A DNA stretch of 64,000 bases from assembly GCF_947500265.1 (NCBI RefSeq), contig NZ_CANMRN010000007.1:62001-126000 (forward strand). Direction: 5' to 3'. Source of the stretch: an uncultured Psychrobacter sp. GTDB taxonomy: Bacteria; Pseudomonadota; Gammaproteobacteria; Pseudomonadales; Moraxellaceae. Of this stretch, positions 19,356-28,566 are shown piece after piece; position 1 is the stretch's first letter, and each line of letters begins with the position of its first letter. The position numbers and the translations under genes are program-made. Under the pieces are notes generated by a model that saw only the letters and a program-made list of their open reading frames with translations, searched no databases and was not told the origin of the DNA.

Positions 19356-20729
19356 TCATATGCTAAGGGCACTTAACGCTTCCCCAATCGTATGAAACGA
19401 GCCACATACAACGATAAGGTCTTGCGGTTGGCTCGCCTCTATCACTGTATGGGTCGCTGTATGCAAACCTTCAAACTCATATATATTGGTGCTATCGACA
19501 TATTTAACCAAAACACCTTGCAGCTGCTCAGTAGTCGCGGCACGAGGGTAATCAATCTCAGCGACAAACCAGTCACTAATCGGTAAGCCTGCCTCAGTCA
19601 AACGCTGTACCACTTTATCGATGTCTTTATCACCTAACATAGAAAATAGCATTTTTATCTTTGGTGTAGGGATATTCGCTGAGCTATCTTGATTATTTTG
19701 CTTGGCTACGTGCTGCTGCCAAAACGGTAATAGCTGCGCTAGTAAAAACTCAACACCTTGCTCATTATGCGCCACATCAAATAACCAGTGGCGACTATGA
19801 CTCTCACGATAATCAAAACGACCTGCCAGTTTGACAATTTGTAGTGCTTGCTCAATGGCTTTGATACCGACATCTAATGGACTTGCTAATACTGCGGATA
19901 AGGCATTGGCCGTGTTAGTTAACGATAACGCAGGACGTGGTAACTGCAAGGTAACCGCTGCATTACTATATTGCCAAGTCGTTGAATCAATATCGCGGTA
20001 GCTAAAATCTTGTCCTATTTGGTAGCAAGTCGCCTGCTGAGTATCGATAGCGTGTTGCACGCTAGCTGGCATCTCAGTAGCACCGTAAATCAGAGGAATG
20101 CCGTTGCGCAAGATACCTGCTTTTTCGCGACCAATATCCTCGACATTGTCACCCAACCAGTCAACGTGATCGATGCCGATATTGGTAATGACTGCCATGT
20201 CAGGATCAATAATATTGACCACATCTAGCCGTCCACCCAGTCCCACTTCTAATACCCACACGTCACAATCTGCCTCAGCGAATATCAATAGTGCTGCTAG
20301 TGTGGTCATCTCAAAGAACGACAACGTCAAATCACATTGTAAGCGAGCTGCTTCTACTTTGCTAAAAGCCTCAATCAGCGTCTGGTCGCTGACCATCTCG
20401 CCATTGATACGTACACGCTCATTGAAGGCACTAAGATGTGGCGACTGATATAGCGCCGTCTTGTACCCTGCGGCTTTACACATTTCGGCGATGACAGCAG
20501 TTGTAGAGCCTTTGCCATTGGTACCTGCTACAGTAAATACATAAGCGTCATCTTTAGCTGACTGCACCACGCCTAACGCTTCTGCAACAGGCAATACACG
20601 TGATAATCCCATATCGATTGCAGACACATGAATCTGCTGCATATAATCGAGCCACTCAGTTAGGCTAGCACTTTCATTAGGACTATGGGCATTAGGGCTG
20701 CGAAGGTCAGAGGTTAAAAGGTCAGACAT
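19356..20729 (-). CDS. folC: Bifunctional folylpolyglutamate/dihydrofolate synthase
   Basis: Adds glutamate to dihydropteroate and polyglutamylates folates. The 457-aa protein contains the Mur-ligase P-loop GTNGKGST (residues 69-76), YQSPHLSAFNERVRING, the Mg-binding LEVGLGGRLDVVN and TNIGIDHVDWLGD, and a C-terminal FDVAHNEQG / VVCGSFHTIGE. Normal length apart from a short unconserved N-terminus. It follows accD by 199 bp, the usual accD-folC-SPOR order. Confidence 0.95.
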   Translation of the reverse strand: MSDLLTSDLRSPNAHSPNESASLTEWLDYMQQIHVSAIDMGLSRVLPVAEALGVVQSAKDDAYVFTVAGTNGKGSTTAVIAEMCKAAGYKTALYQSPHLSAFNERVRINGEMVSDQTLIEAFSKVEAARLQCDLTLSFFEMTTLAALLIFAEADCDVWVLEVGLGGRLDVVNIIDPDMAVITNIGIDHVDWLGDNVEDIGREKAGILRNGIPLIYGATEMPASVQHAIDTQQATCYQIGQDFSYRDIDSTTWQYSNAAVTLQLPRPALSLTNTANALSAVLASPLDVGIKAIEQALQIVKLAGRFDYRESHSRHWLFDVAHNEQGVEFLLAQLLPFWQQHVAKQNNQDSSANIPTPKIKMLFSMLGDKDIDKVVQRLTEAGLPISDWFVAEIDYPRAATTEQLQGVLVKYVDSTNIYEFEGLHTATHTVIEASQPQDLIVVCGSFHTIGEALSALSI

Positions 20730-20928
20730 GAATAAAACCTATATAAAATTTAATAAGAGATAAAAATATATGTGTTAGCTAAAACCAAAAATAGCACTTA
20801 CCGTGCAATGACGATAAATGCTATTAAGGGTCTTGCATATGCAGTAGATGTTAGCACGCAGCTAAGTCTTTATGCACTCAATAAATGATTCATTATACTG
20901 AGTCATTTATCTTGTCGAGCATCTCATT

Positions 20929-21906
20929 TTACTGAGCATCTACATTTGGGACGCGGCATAGTTTTGCAAGTAGACGATAGATCGTATCAATTAGCTGATG
21001 ACGATGTACCACTTCATCCACCACACCATGCTCTAATAAGAACTCAGCGCGCTGGAATGGCTCTTCTAACGTCTCGCGTACGGTCTGCTCGATCACGCGC
21101 TTACCAGCGAAACCAATCATCGCTTTTGGTTCTGCTAGATGGATATCACCCAGCATCGCCAGTGATGCAGTTACGCCGCCGTACACAGGATTGGTCAATA
21201 CCACAATGTAAGGAATCCCAGCGATTCTTAGACGCTCAATCGCTGCTGCCGTGCGTGCCATTTGCATTAATGACAATAGACCTTCTTGCATACGTGCACC
21301 GCCAGAAGCAGCAAAGCAAATCAAAGGTACTTTTTGCTCTAGCGCTTTTTCAGCTGCTTGCACGAAACGATCGCCAACGACTGAACCCATTGACCCGCCC
21401 ATAAAACGGAAGTCAAAAGCACAGGCGACGATATCAAGGTTACGCAGTTTGCCATACATCGCAACCAACGCTTCAGTCTCACCTGTTTTTTCTTGTGCTT
21501 CACTCATACGCGCAGGATATGGCTTACTATCCACAAAGCTCAATGGATCTTTTGCCGTAAATTCTTGTCCTGTCTCGCCGTCTACTTGATCAAGTAACCA
21601 GTTCAAGCGCTCACGAGCACTCATCGGTAAATGATGATCACAATGCGGGCACACATAGCAGTTAAAAATCAGCGCTGTGTTGGTAATCATCGAATGACAA
21701 TTACTACACTTGGTTGACGGTTCAGTCTCTACCGCAGACAGTGGCGCAGTCAAATGCTGCTTGATACCTGGGATAGGGCGATTGAACCATGACTGCCTAT
21801 CCGTATTGCTGTTTGGCGCGGCTTTAGCAGTATTGTTATCGGGTTTTGTTATTGTATCAGTCATATTATTTGCCATCATAAAAGGCTTATTGACAAGTTT
21901 GCTCAT
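20929..21906 (-). CDS. accD: Acetyl-CoA carboxylase carboxyltransferase subunit beta
   Basis: With AccA it transfers carboxyl from biotin to acetyl-CoA, the first step of fatty acid synthesis. The zinc ribbon is visible as C67, C70, C86 and C89 (CSNC...CPHC), followed by the crotonase-like core with ASGGARMQEGLLSLMQM and PVYGGVTASLAMLGD. The first 40 residues are an unconserved Asn/Thr-rich extension, so the true start could be one of the internal ATGs (residues 10, 11 or 15); no strong ribosome site decides. Downstream of trpA with its own 351-bp upstream gap. Confidence 0.95.
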   Translation of the reverse strand: MSKLVNKPFMMANNMTDTITKPDNNTAKAAPNSNTDRQSWFNRPIPGIKQHLTAPLSAVETEPSTKCSNCHSMITNTALIFNCYVCPHCDHHLPMSARERLNWLLDQVDGETGQEFTAKDPLSFVDSKPYPARMSEAQEKTGETEALVAMYGKLRNLDIVACAFDFRFMGGSMGSVVGDRFVQAAEKALEQKVPLICFAASGGARMQEGLLSLMQMARTAAAIERLRIAGIPYIVVLTNPVYGGVTASLAMLGDIHLAEPKAMIGFAGKRVIEQTVRETLEEPFQRAEFLLEHGVVDEVVHRHQLIDTIYRLLAKLCRVPNVDAQ

Positions 21907-22088
21907 TCGCTTGTCATTGAGAGTTTAATGGTTGTCTAAAAAAAACGTCTAATACAGTCATAACATGAGCAGTCATGCGACATACTGATAAATAAATCTC
22001 GTATGTCGGTAATTTGATTATGCGCTTGTTGATAGATAATGTATTTGCCAATCAAAGTGACGAATAAATTACTGCTATCAGACACCAT

Positions 22089-22122
22089 ATAATAGTGATG
22101 TTAGTTTACACTCGTAAACTAA
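22089..22122 (-). promoter_or_regulatory. Candidate accD promoter overlapping a palindrome
   Basis: A perfect 9-bp inverted repeat, TTAGTTTAC (22101-22109) and GTAAACTAA (22114-22122), lies in the trpA-accD gap. Read on the minus strand its arm contains TTTACG, followed after 18 bp by TATTAT (22089-22094), a plausible -35/-10 pair. The palindrome could be an operator over this promoter or a terminator after trpA, though no T-run follows on the minus strand. The rest of the gap 21907-22257 shows nothing else. Confidence 0.35.
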
Positions 22123-22257
22123 TTTTAGCAAAGTCATTTAGTATTGTCTTCACGTAAAGCTTTTAAGTAAAGTCTTTAGGTAAACAATACTGCGATTTGA
22201 CTTTGCCGTTTCAAATAACTATTTCTTCAAATAACAACAATATGAAAGCAATAGCTA

Positions 22258-23082
22258 TTAAGCGCTTAAGCTGTCTAATGCTGCACGTAGCTCATCCATT
22301 TTTGCCATGATGTTTTGCTGTGCATTTGCAACCGCAGCGGTATCGTTAGCATCAATATCGGCAAAATTCTGTACCAATGCACTACCGACGATAACACCAT
22401 CCGCATGAGTACCGATCGCTTTTGCAGAAGCACCATCACGGATACCAAAACCGACGCATACTGGCAAGTCTGTTTCCGCTTTGATTGCTTGTACTTGAGT
22501 TGCTACATCGTCAGTATCTAGCGTGGCTGAACCAGTCACACCTTTTAGTGATACATAATAAATATAGCCGCCACAATGAGTCAATACTTGCTCACGGCGC
22601 TCAGGCAAAGTTGTTGGCGATAGCAAGAAAATCTCATTCATCGAATGATCGGTCAAATGCTGAGTGAAACTGCCCGCTTCTGCTGGCGGCAAATCTACCA
22701 TCAATAGACCATCAACGCCTGACTGCTCGCATAGCGCCACAAAATTGTCATAGCCGATGATTTCAACAGGATTGAGATAGCCCATCAAGATAATTGGCGT
22801 TTGCGTATCTGTTTGACGAAACTCTGCGACCATTTTTAGCGCATCACGAGTACTCGTACCTGCTGCTAATGCACGCTCGCCAGCCAAGGCAACAGTTGGA
22901 CCATCTGCCATTGGGTCAGAGAATGGTAGACCGACTTCGATCATATCGGCGCCGTGTTTCACTAAGTCGTGCAACAGACCTACCGTAGTGGTCGGATTAG
23001 GATCGCCTGCCATTACATAAGGAATCAAAGCTTTTTTATTTTGTGATTTTAAGATTTCAAAGGTACTTTCAATTCTGGTCAT
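22258..23082 (-). CDS. trpA: Tryptophan synthase alpha chain
   Basis: Cleaves indole-3-glycerol phosphate to indole, which is channelled to TrpB. The catalytic residues E49 (MIEVGLPFSDP) and D60 (MADGP) have the same numbering as in E. coli and Salmonella. 274 aa, TIM barrel. Phosphate-binding GFGIRDG and GVIVGSALV are present. It follows trpB by 142 bp; that gap holds a 10-bp inverted repeat (23111-23120 with 23153-23162). Confidence 0.97.
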   Translation of the reverse strand: MTRIESTFEILKSQNKKALIPYVMAGDPNPTTTVGLLHDLVKHGADMIEVGLPFSDPMADGPTVALAGERALAAGTSTRDALKMVAEFRQTDTQTPIILMGYLNPVEIIGYDNFVALCEQSGVDGLLMVDLPPAEAGSFTQHLTDHSMNEIFLLSPTTLPERREQVLTHCGGYIYYVSLKGVTGSATLDTDDVATQVQAIKAETDLPVCVGFGIRDGASAKAIGTHADGVIVGSALVQNFADIDANDTAAVANAQQNIMAKMDELRAALDSLSA

Positions 23083-23224
23083 AGTGGTCTCTTAATTGTT
23101 ATAAACTGGCTTGTTTGACCCTTCATTTCATAATCTATATTGAACAATAAAAGGTCAAACAATTTTTCTTATAAAGAAGAATCTAGTAACTTATAAATTT
23201 GATAGCTTATAAAGATATTCGTTA

Positions 23225-24499
23225 CTACAACTCAATCCCTTCTGCTTTCATCACTGAATGCAGATCCTTGTCACCGCGACCTGACATATTAACGATAATC
23301 GTCTGATCAGGGGTCATGGTTTTAGCCAGTTTCAATGCATAAGCGACAGCATGAGCAGTCTCAAGCGCAGGAATGATACCTTCTTTACGAGTTGCCTCAT
23401 GGAAGCCTTCTAACGCTTCTTTGTCAGTACAGCCGACATACTCAACGCGCTTCATATCTTTTAGGAAGCTATGCTCTGGGCCGACACCAGGATAATCAAG
23501 ACCCGCTGAGATAGAATGCGTCTCTTGAATCTGGCCATCATCATCTGCCATGAGGTAAGTACGGTTACCATGTAGCACGCCGATACGACCAGCCGCCAAT
23601 GGTGCTGAATGACGACCTGACTCGATACCATCACCCGTTGCTTCAACACCATACATCTTCACTTCAGTATCGTTCAGGAAGTCAAAGAACAAACCAATCG
23701 CGTTTGAGCCACCGCCAACACAAGCAACCAATGCATCAGGCATTTTGCCTGTTTTTTCTAAATGCTGAATACGTGCTTCTTTACCAATAATCGCTTGGAA
23801 ATCACGAACCAATAGCGGATAAGGATGCGGGCCTGCCACAGTACCGATAATGTAATAGGTGCTATCGACATTGGTCACCCAGTCACGCATGGCTTCGTTC
23901 ATTGCGTCTTTGAGAGTACGTGAGCCAGAAGTGACCGGCACAACTGTCGCGCCAAGCAAGCGCATACGATAGACGTTCATTTTTTGACGCTCGACATCGT
24001 CAGCACCCATATAGACGATACACTCTAGCCCTAAGCGTGCGGCAATCGTTGCTGTCGCTACGCCATGCTGTCCTGCACCAGTCTCAGCGATGATACGTTT
24101 TTTGCCACACATTTTGGCAAGCAGTGCCTGACCAATGGTGTTATTTACTTTATGTGCGCCTGTATGGTTTAGGTCTTCGCGCTTAAAGTAAATTTGCGCA
24201 CCGCCAATCTCATCGCTCAAACGCTTAGCATGATATAGCGGCGTTGGACGACCGACATAATTAACCAAATCGTTGTGATACTCTTCCCAGAATGCTGGGT
24301 CTGCTTTGACTTTGGTATAAAGCGTTTCTAGCTCTTCTAGAGCAGCCATTAGCGTCTCAGAGACAAAACGCCCCCCATGTACACCGAAATGACCGCGCGC
24401 ATCAGGATACTGGTTAAAGTCCTGTACATTTTCAGGATTGGTAAAAGTATTTACAGATTGTGCGGTAGCAGATAAATCTTTGTTCTCGACATGACTCAT
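23225..24499 (-). CDS. trpB: Tryptophan synthase beta chain
   Basis: PLP enzyme joining indole and serine. The start chosen is ATG at 24499 (MSHVENKD), preceded by TAGGAATT; the frame is open up to 24577, but the added 26 hydrophobic residues have no homologue. PLP lysine is K117 in [10 protein letters not shown], and the phosphate cup is VGGGSNAIG. The 424-aa length includes an N-terminal extension of about 25 residues before the conserved [14 protein letters not shown]. Between trpF and trpA. Confidence 0.96.
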   Translation of the reverse strand: MSHVENKDLSATAQSVNTFTNPENVQDFNQYPDARGHFGVHGGRFVSETLMAALEELETLYTKVKADPAFWEEYHNDLVNYVGRPTPLYHAKRLSDEIGGAQIYFKREDLNHTGAHKVNNTIGQALLAKMCGKKRIIAETGAGQHGVATATIAARLGLECIVYMGADDVERQKMNVYRMRLLGATVVPVTSGSRTLKDAMNEAMRDWVTNVDSTYYIIGTVAGPHPYPLLVRDFQAIIGKEARIQHLEKTGKMPDALVACVGGGSNAIGLFFDFLNDTEVKMYGVEATGDGIESGRHSAPLAAGRIGVLHGNRTYLMADDDGQIQETHSISAGLDYPGVGPEHSFLKDMKRVEYVGCTDKEALEGFHEATRKEGIIPALETAHAVAYALKLAKTMTPDQTIIVNMSGRGDKDLHSVMKAEGIEL

Positions 24500-24659
24500 G
24501 ATAATTCCTACTGTAATAAGTGGTATTTTTTGGATAACTTTAGATAAATAGAGAAAAAATAATAAAAGGGATAACAATCTAATAAGATTTAAGCAGAAAA
24601 ATCGGAATAACGATCAACTAAGCAGATTACGTATAGCAAATAGCTTGATACAAACCCAT

Positions 24660-25331
24660 TTAGATGGCGCCAGTGACCGTAGCGTTTTGCCATCGATCGC
24701 GCTTGACCGCTTTCATAAAGGCACGCATTTTGGCAGCGTCTTTTTTACCTTTATCAACCTCAATACCACCACTCACATCGACGCCATAAATCGGCAAATC
24801 TAATGTAGCGGCAACATTGTCGGCATCGAGTCCACCGGCCAAAACGATTGGCAGTTCGCTGTCATGTGGAATGAGACTCCAGTCAAAACGTGCGCCTGTA
24901 CCGCCATACTTATGCTGATGATAAGCATCCAGTAAAATACTACTGGCACCTGCGGTCGCAAACTGGTTAATCTGAGCGCGGACACTATCGAGGGTGTCTT
25001 GCTCTGTATTGATACGCAATGCTTTGATCCAACGTTTATTGACCATACCTGCCAGCTGTTGGCATTGCTCAGGCGTTTCATCACCATGGAACTGGATAAT
25101 ATCAAAAGAAACGTTGTTTGCTAATTTGAGCAGCTCATCTTTAGGCATATTGACTACCAGTGCCACCACGCTGACAAAAGCAGGTACGGCAGCACTCAGA
25201 GTTTGCGCCTGCTCTATCGTGACTGCACGTGGACTTGGTGGATAAAACACCAAACCCACTGCATCTGCACCTAGCTGTGCTGCAGTCTGTATATCACTAA
25301 GCTGAGTAAACCCGCAAAACTTAACGTGCAT
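24660..25331 (-). CDS. trpF: Phosphoribosylanthranilate isomerase
   Basis: Amadori rearrangement of PRA to CdRP in tryptophan synthesis. The 223-aa TIM barrel has the catalytic Cys at position 6 (MHVKFCGFT), DAVGLVFYPPSPRAV, the acid in LLDAYHQHKYGGTG, and the phosphate loop VDVSGGIEVDKGKKD. First gene of the trpF-trpB-trpA run; trpC is not in this window, as expected where trp genes are dispersed. A 160-bp gap separates it from trpB. Confidence 0.95.
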   Translation of the reverse strand: MHVKFCGFTQLSDIQTAAQLGADAVGLVFYPPSPRAVTIEQAQTLSAAVPAFVSVVALVVNMPKDELLKLANNVSFDIIQFHGDETPEQCQQLAGMVNKRWIKALRINTEQDTLDSVRAQINQFATAGASSILLDAYHQHKYGGTGARFDWSLIPHDSELPIVLAGGLDADNVAATLDLPIYGVDVSGGIEVDKGKKDAAKMRAFMKAVKRDRWQNATVTGAI

Positions 25332-25532
25332 TTTGTGACCTTGCGTTTCATGGTACTGAATATGACACCGATTATAGCGGCATCAGATAGGTTCAAGCCA
25401 AAGATAAATCGTTAGATGTGATGAGGTTTTGTTAACCAAACGGCAAAGCCATTGCATCCAAAAACTTATCCTAGCATACTTTTATCCTTAGTTTTGTTTA
25501 TGATTGCGATTGATTAATATAGGGATACTTTG

Positions 25533-27191
25533 ATGTCTAAGACTGCACAGACAGCCGCTACTGATACTGATACTGATACTGATACTGATACTGATACTGA
25601 TACTGATACTGACGACCATGCTACTAGCAAAAATCCACCGCATTACTTGATGTGGTTTCGTCGTGACCTACGTATCCATGACAATACTGCTTTAGCAGCG
25701 CTTTGCGAACGTGCAAAAGAAGACAACGCCTCAGTGTCTGCCGTATTCTTTTTGACACCTGAGCAGTGGCAAGCACACGATACCTCCCTTGTACAAGTCG
25801 ATCATATTGCTCGCACGCTACCTATTCTAGCAAAGGAGTTACAAGAAAAACTAAACATCACCTTGATCGTTCAAGTTTGTCCAAACTTCTCAGACTGTAT
25901 AAAGGCGCTTACAACCTTATGCAATGACAATGAAATCAGCTGCATCATGGCCAATCACGAGTACGAAGGCAATGAGATTGATCGTGATAAGCAATTAAGC
26001 AAACAACTTGCAAAAAACGATATCGAGTTTGTCCGCTGGCATGACCAATGCATTTTACCACCGCAAACTATCACGACCAATGATGGCGATAGTATGTATA
26101 AGGTCTTCACCCCATTTTATAAAAAATGGCGACATACGTTGGACGTCAGCACCATCCAAATACATGAAGCATCCACAGTGGATAGCGATTATAAAATCAA
26201 ACTACCATCATCGCAAACGTTTGCCAATACAATCGACGATATCAAAGCAGTAAATGAAAGAATGCTCAGTGACTACCAGCAGACATTGGAAAAGAACGAC
26301 TCCTTGCAGCATATCGATATGACAGCTCAGCTTGACCAAGCAAGAGACGCTTATCCTGCAGGTGAGTCTGCCGCTTGCCAGCGTCTAGAGGCATTCGTCG
26401 ATGATGATATCAATGATTATGATATGAGCCGTGATGTCCCCCATCTGCACGCAACGAGTCAGCTATCGGCTTATCTCACTATAGGCTCTATCAGTCCTAG
26501 ATTCTGCTATCTACAGGCGAGCAAAGCACAAGAGAAGCTACACGGTAATGACGGTGATAATGAAGACATCAATCGCTGGATAAGTGAGCTTGCGTGGCGA
26601 GACTTTTATCGTCATGTACTGGTCGAAAAACCAAACCTGATCCGTCATCAAGCGTATAAAGAAGAGACTGACACTAAGGTTAATTGGTCATATGACAATG
26701 ATGATTTTGAGATATGGTGCGCTGGCAAAACAGGCGTGCCATTGGTCGATGCAGCAATGCTTTGCCTAAATGCGACAGGGTTTATGCACAATCGCCTGCG
26801 AATGGTCACAGCGATGTTTTTGACGAAGGATTTATTAATTGATTGGCGCTTGGGTGAGCGTTACTTTATGCAGCAGCTGATAGATGGCGATTTTGCCTCC
26901 AATAACGGCGGTTGGCAATGGAGCGCGTCGACAGGTACGGACTCAGCGCCCTACTTCCGCATTATGAACCCCTTTAGCCAAGCCAATACGCACGATTCTA
27001 AAGCTCTGTTTATTAAAACTTGGCTACCAGAGTTAAAAGATATTCCTAACAGTATCTTGCACAACGAAGATAAGATGCGTAAAGAACTGGCAAAAGGTGG
27101 TAAGTTTGCCAATGTTGACTACCCTGCGCCGATGATCGAGCATAAATCAGTACGCAAGCTAGCTATTGCTGAGTTTAAAAAAGAGGCTTAG
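25533..27191 (+). CDS. phrB: Deoxyribodipyrimidine photolyase (class I)
   Basis: Light-driven repair of cyclobutane pyrimidine dimers. ATG at 25533 is preceded by AGGGA at 10 nt. The photolyase core starts with LMWFRRDLRIHDNTAL (about residue 40). The C-terminal FAD domain contains ELAWRDFYRH, CLNATGFMHNRLRMVTAMFLTKDLLIDWR and GWQWSASTGTDSAPYFRIMNP. At 552 aa it is longer than the usual 470, from an N-terminal low-complexity leader containing nine Thr-Asp pairs encoded by a hexamer microsatellite at 25560-25613, plus an internal acidic insertion. Gene stands alone. Confidence 0.95.
   Translation: MSKTAQTAATDTDTDTDTDTDTDTDTDDHATSKNPPHYLMWFRRDLRIHDNTALAALCERAKEDNASVSAVFFLTPEQWQAHDTSLVQVDHIARTLPILAKELQEKLNITLIVQVCPNFSDCIKALTTLCNDNEISCIMANHEYEGNEIDRDKQLSKQLAKNDIEFVRWHDQCILPPQTITTNDGDSMYKVFTPFYKKWRHTLDVSTIQIHEASTVDSDYKIKLPSSQTFANTIDDIKAVNERMLSDYQQTLEKNDSLQHIDMTAQLDQARDAYPAGESAACQRLEAFVDDDINDYDMSRDVPHLHATSQLSAYLTIGSISPRFCYLQASKAQEKLHGNDGDNEDINRWISELAWRDFYRHVLVEKPNLIRHQAYKEETDTKVNWSYDNDDFEIWCAGKTGVPLVDAAMLCLNATGFMHNRLRMVTAMFLTKDLLIDWRLGERYFMQQLIDGDFASNNGGWQWSASTGTDSAPYFRIMNPFSQANTHDSKALFIKTWLPELKDIPNSILHNEDKMRKELAKGGKFANVDYPAPMIEHKSVRKLAIAEFKKEA
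25560..25613 (+). repeat. ACTGAT hexamer microsatellite in phrB (9 units)
   Basis: Eight perfect ACTGAT units followed by ACTGAC, in frame, giving nine Thr-Asp pairs directly after the start region of phrB. Because the unit is six bases, copy-number change would alter protein length without shifting the frame. Confidence 0.95.
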
Positions 27192-27212
27192 TTTTAGAAA
27201 ATAACTAGCAGA

Positions 27213-27953
27213 CTAGCCATTGGTAGTGACTGGCAACTGGCACGCGCCTGCACCCTGAGTGGTAACCGTCACTACCGCTCCCGTGAGTGCAAATAGCTGC
27301 TGCAATTGTGTTTGCGCATTTTTCAGTGCCATATTCATGACATCACCTCGGCAGGCACGCTCAAGCACTTCTTTTTTTGCCATGGTCTGTGCTTGTGCCA
27401 ATATCTTAGGATCAACTTGCATCATACCAAAAGCCCCTGTCTGCCAGTCGTAAATCTCAATATCATCCAAATATACTGAAAATATCTCTGTAGGCGGCAA
27501 AGTAATATTGATTTGCGGCATAGTGGCAGCTGGTGAGTTGGTGTCAGCTACTTGCTCTTCATCCACATTAGCTGGAGCAGGTTGCACCACCTGTACCATC
27601 TCAGGTGTCAGTGCACTCAAATCAACGCCTGCCTCTACACGACCATGAGCAATAAACAATGCCTTTTGCTCATCTTGCCACAGTTTCATCCAGCTCCCGG
27701 GTCGCTCGCTCGTAATCACTGTATCAACACTGAATGCGACAGTATGTAAGCGGTTTAACTGCTGAATTTGCGTAACCACCCCTTCACGAGTAATAGTTTC
27801 TATCGGCGCTTCTTCTGGTTTGTTTTGCGCGCTATAAATAGCAAAAACAATCGCTACTAAGCCAATGAGTAATATCACCCACGACATTGTCGCAATAGGA
27901 CGTTTCTCAGGCTTTTGAGTGTCATTAGCGTTATTCATATCAGGATTATTCAT
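27213..27953 (-). CDS. DUF4230-like membrane-anchored protein
   Basis: 246 aa with one transmembrane helix after a polar N-terminus (about residues 25-43, WVILLIGLVAIVFAIYSAQ). The outer portion has the layout of DUF4230 proteins: an N-terminal segment with LNRLHTVAFSVDTVI, ALFIAHGRVEAGVDLSAL, a beta segment ending ITLPPTEIFSVYLDDIEIYDWQTG, and a helical end with AKKEVLERACRGDVMNMALKNAQTQLQQLF. Likely periplasmic; function of the family is unknown. It converges with phrB, 22 bp apart. Confidence 0.65.
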   Translation of the reverse strand: MNNPDMNNANDTQKPEKRPIATMSWVILLIGLVAIVFAIYSAQNKPEEAPIETITREGVVTQIQQLNRLHTVAFSVDTVITSERPGSWMKLWQDEQKALFIAHGRVEAGVDLSALTPEMVQVVQPAPANVDEEQVADTNSPAATMPQINITLPPTEIFSVYLDDIEIYDWQTGAFGMMQVDPKILAQAQTMAKKEVLERACRGDVMNMALKNAQTQLQQLFALTGAVVTVTTQGAGACQLPVTTNG

Positions 27954-28566
27954 AGAAGCTACCTTTATAATGTTGCATTGTTTTTACAAGGCTAACTGTG
28001 TTTTTATAAGGCTAACTGTATTATCAATACTCTGTAATACCTGAGCTATAAATGCGACTATTGTGCAGTAACTTCAAGTAATGGCTACCATTCCTCTACA
28101 TAACTTTATGCATAAACCTCTACGCAACCACCTCAATAAACTGTCTCTCAAGTAATCAGTGCTTTCACTATAAAATCATACGAATAGCTCAATTATTTAT
28201 CCCTTATTGAAGCCTTTGCATCACGTTCGGTCTGAAAAGACAAAAAGTCATTGCGTCTTAGGCGAACTTTACCTAACATAGTCAGATTGTATGAATAAAA
28301 TGTCAGTCTCAAAGCATTTATCAGGGTTTTGACCTGAATATATTGCATTTTTGGCATATTGATACATCAAATCAAATTTGCCTCTCTTTTATGAGAGTGG
28401 TTTTTACTGATGTGCTTTGTATATAAGCAGGTTGGTAACTAGGAAATACCCTAGATTATTGCTAAGTGATAAAGGTAAGCTTGCGGCGGCAATGAAACGA
28501 TTAGCCATACGCTCAACATCCTACTATTTCTTATTTTTTTATCGTTGATAAGGTTACGCTTTATTT
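27954..28566. other. 613-bp gap upstream of proS
   Basis: A/T-rich divergent region between the DUF4230 gene and proS. I see a short hairpin (CTCTC, six-base loop, GAGAG, near 28383-28400) followed by GTGGTTTTTA, and scattered weak promoter-like hexamers. No convincing ORF, tRNA or known riboswitch. It probably holds the promoters of both flanking genes. Confidence 0.4.

Noticed and set aside
25560..25613. Phase-variable switch in phrB
   Set aside because: Repeat unit is six bases, so copy-number change cannot shift the reading frame.
28081..28155. 24-codon ORF upstream of proS
   Set aside because: No Shine-Dalgarno and no proline-codon run that would suggest a leader peptide for attenuation.
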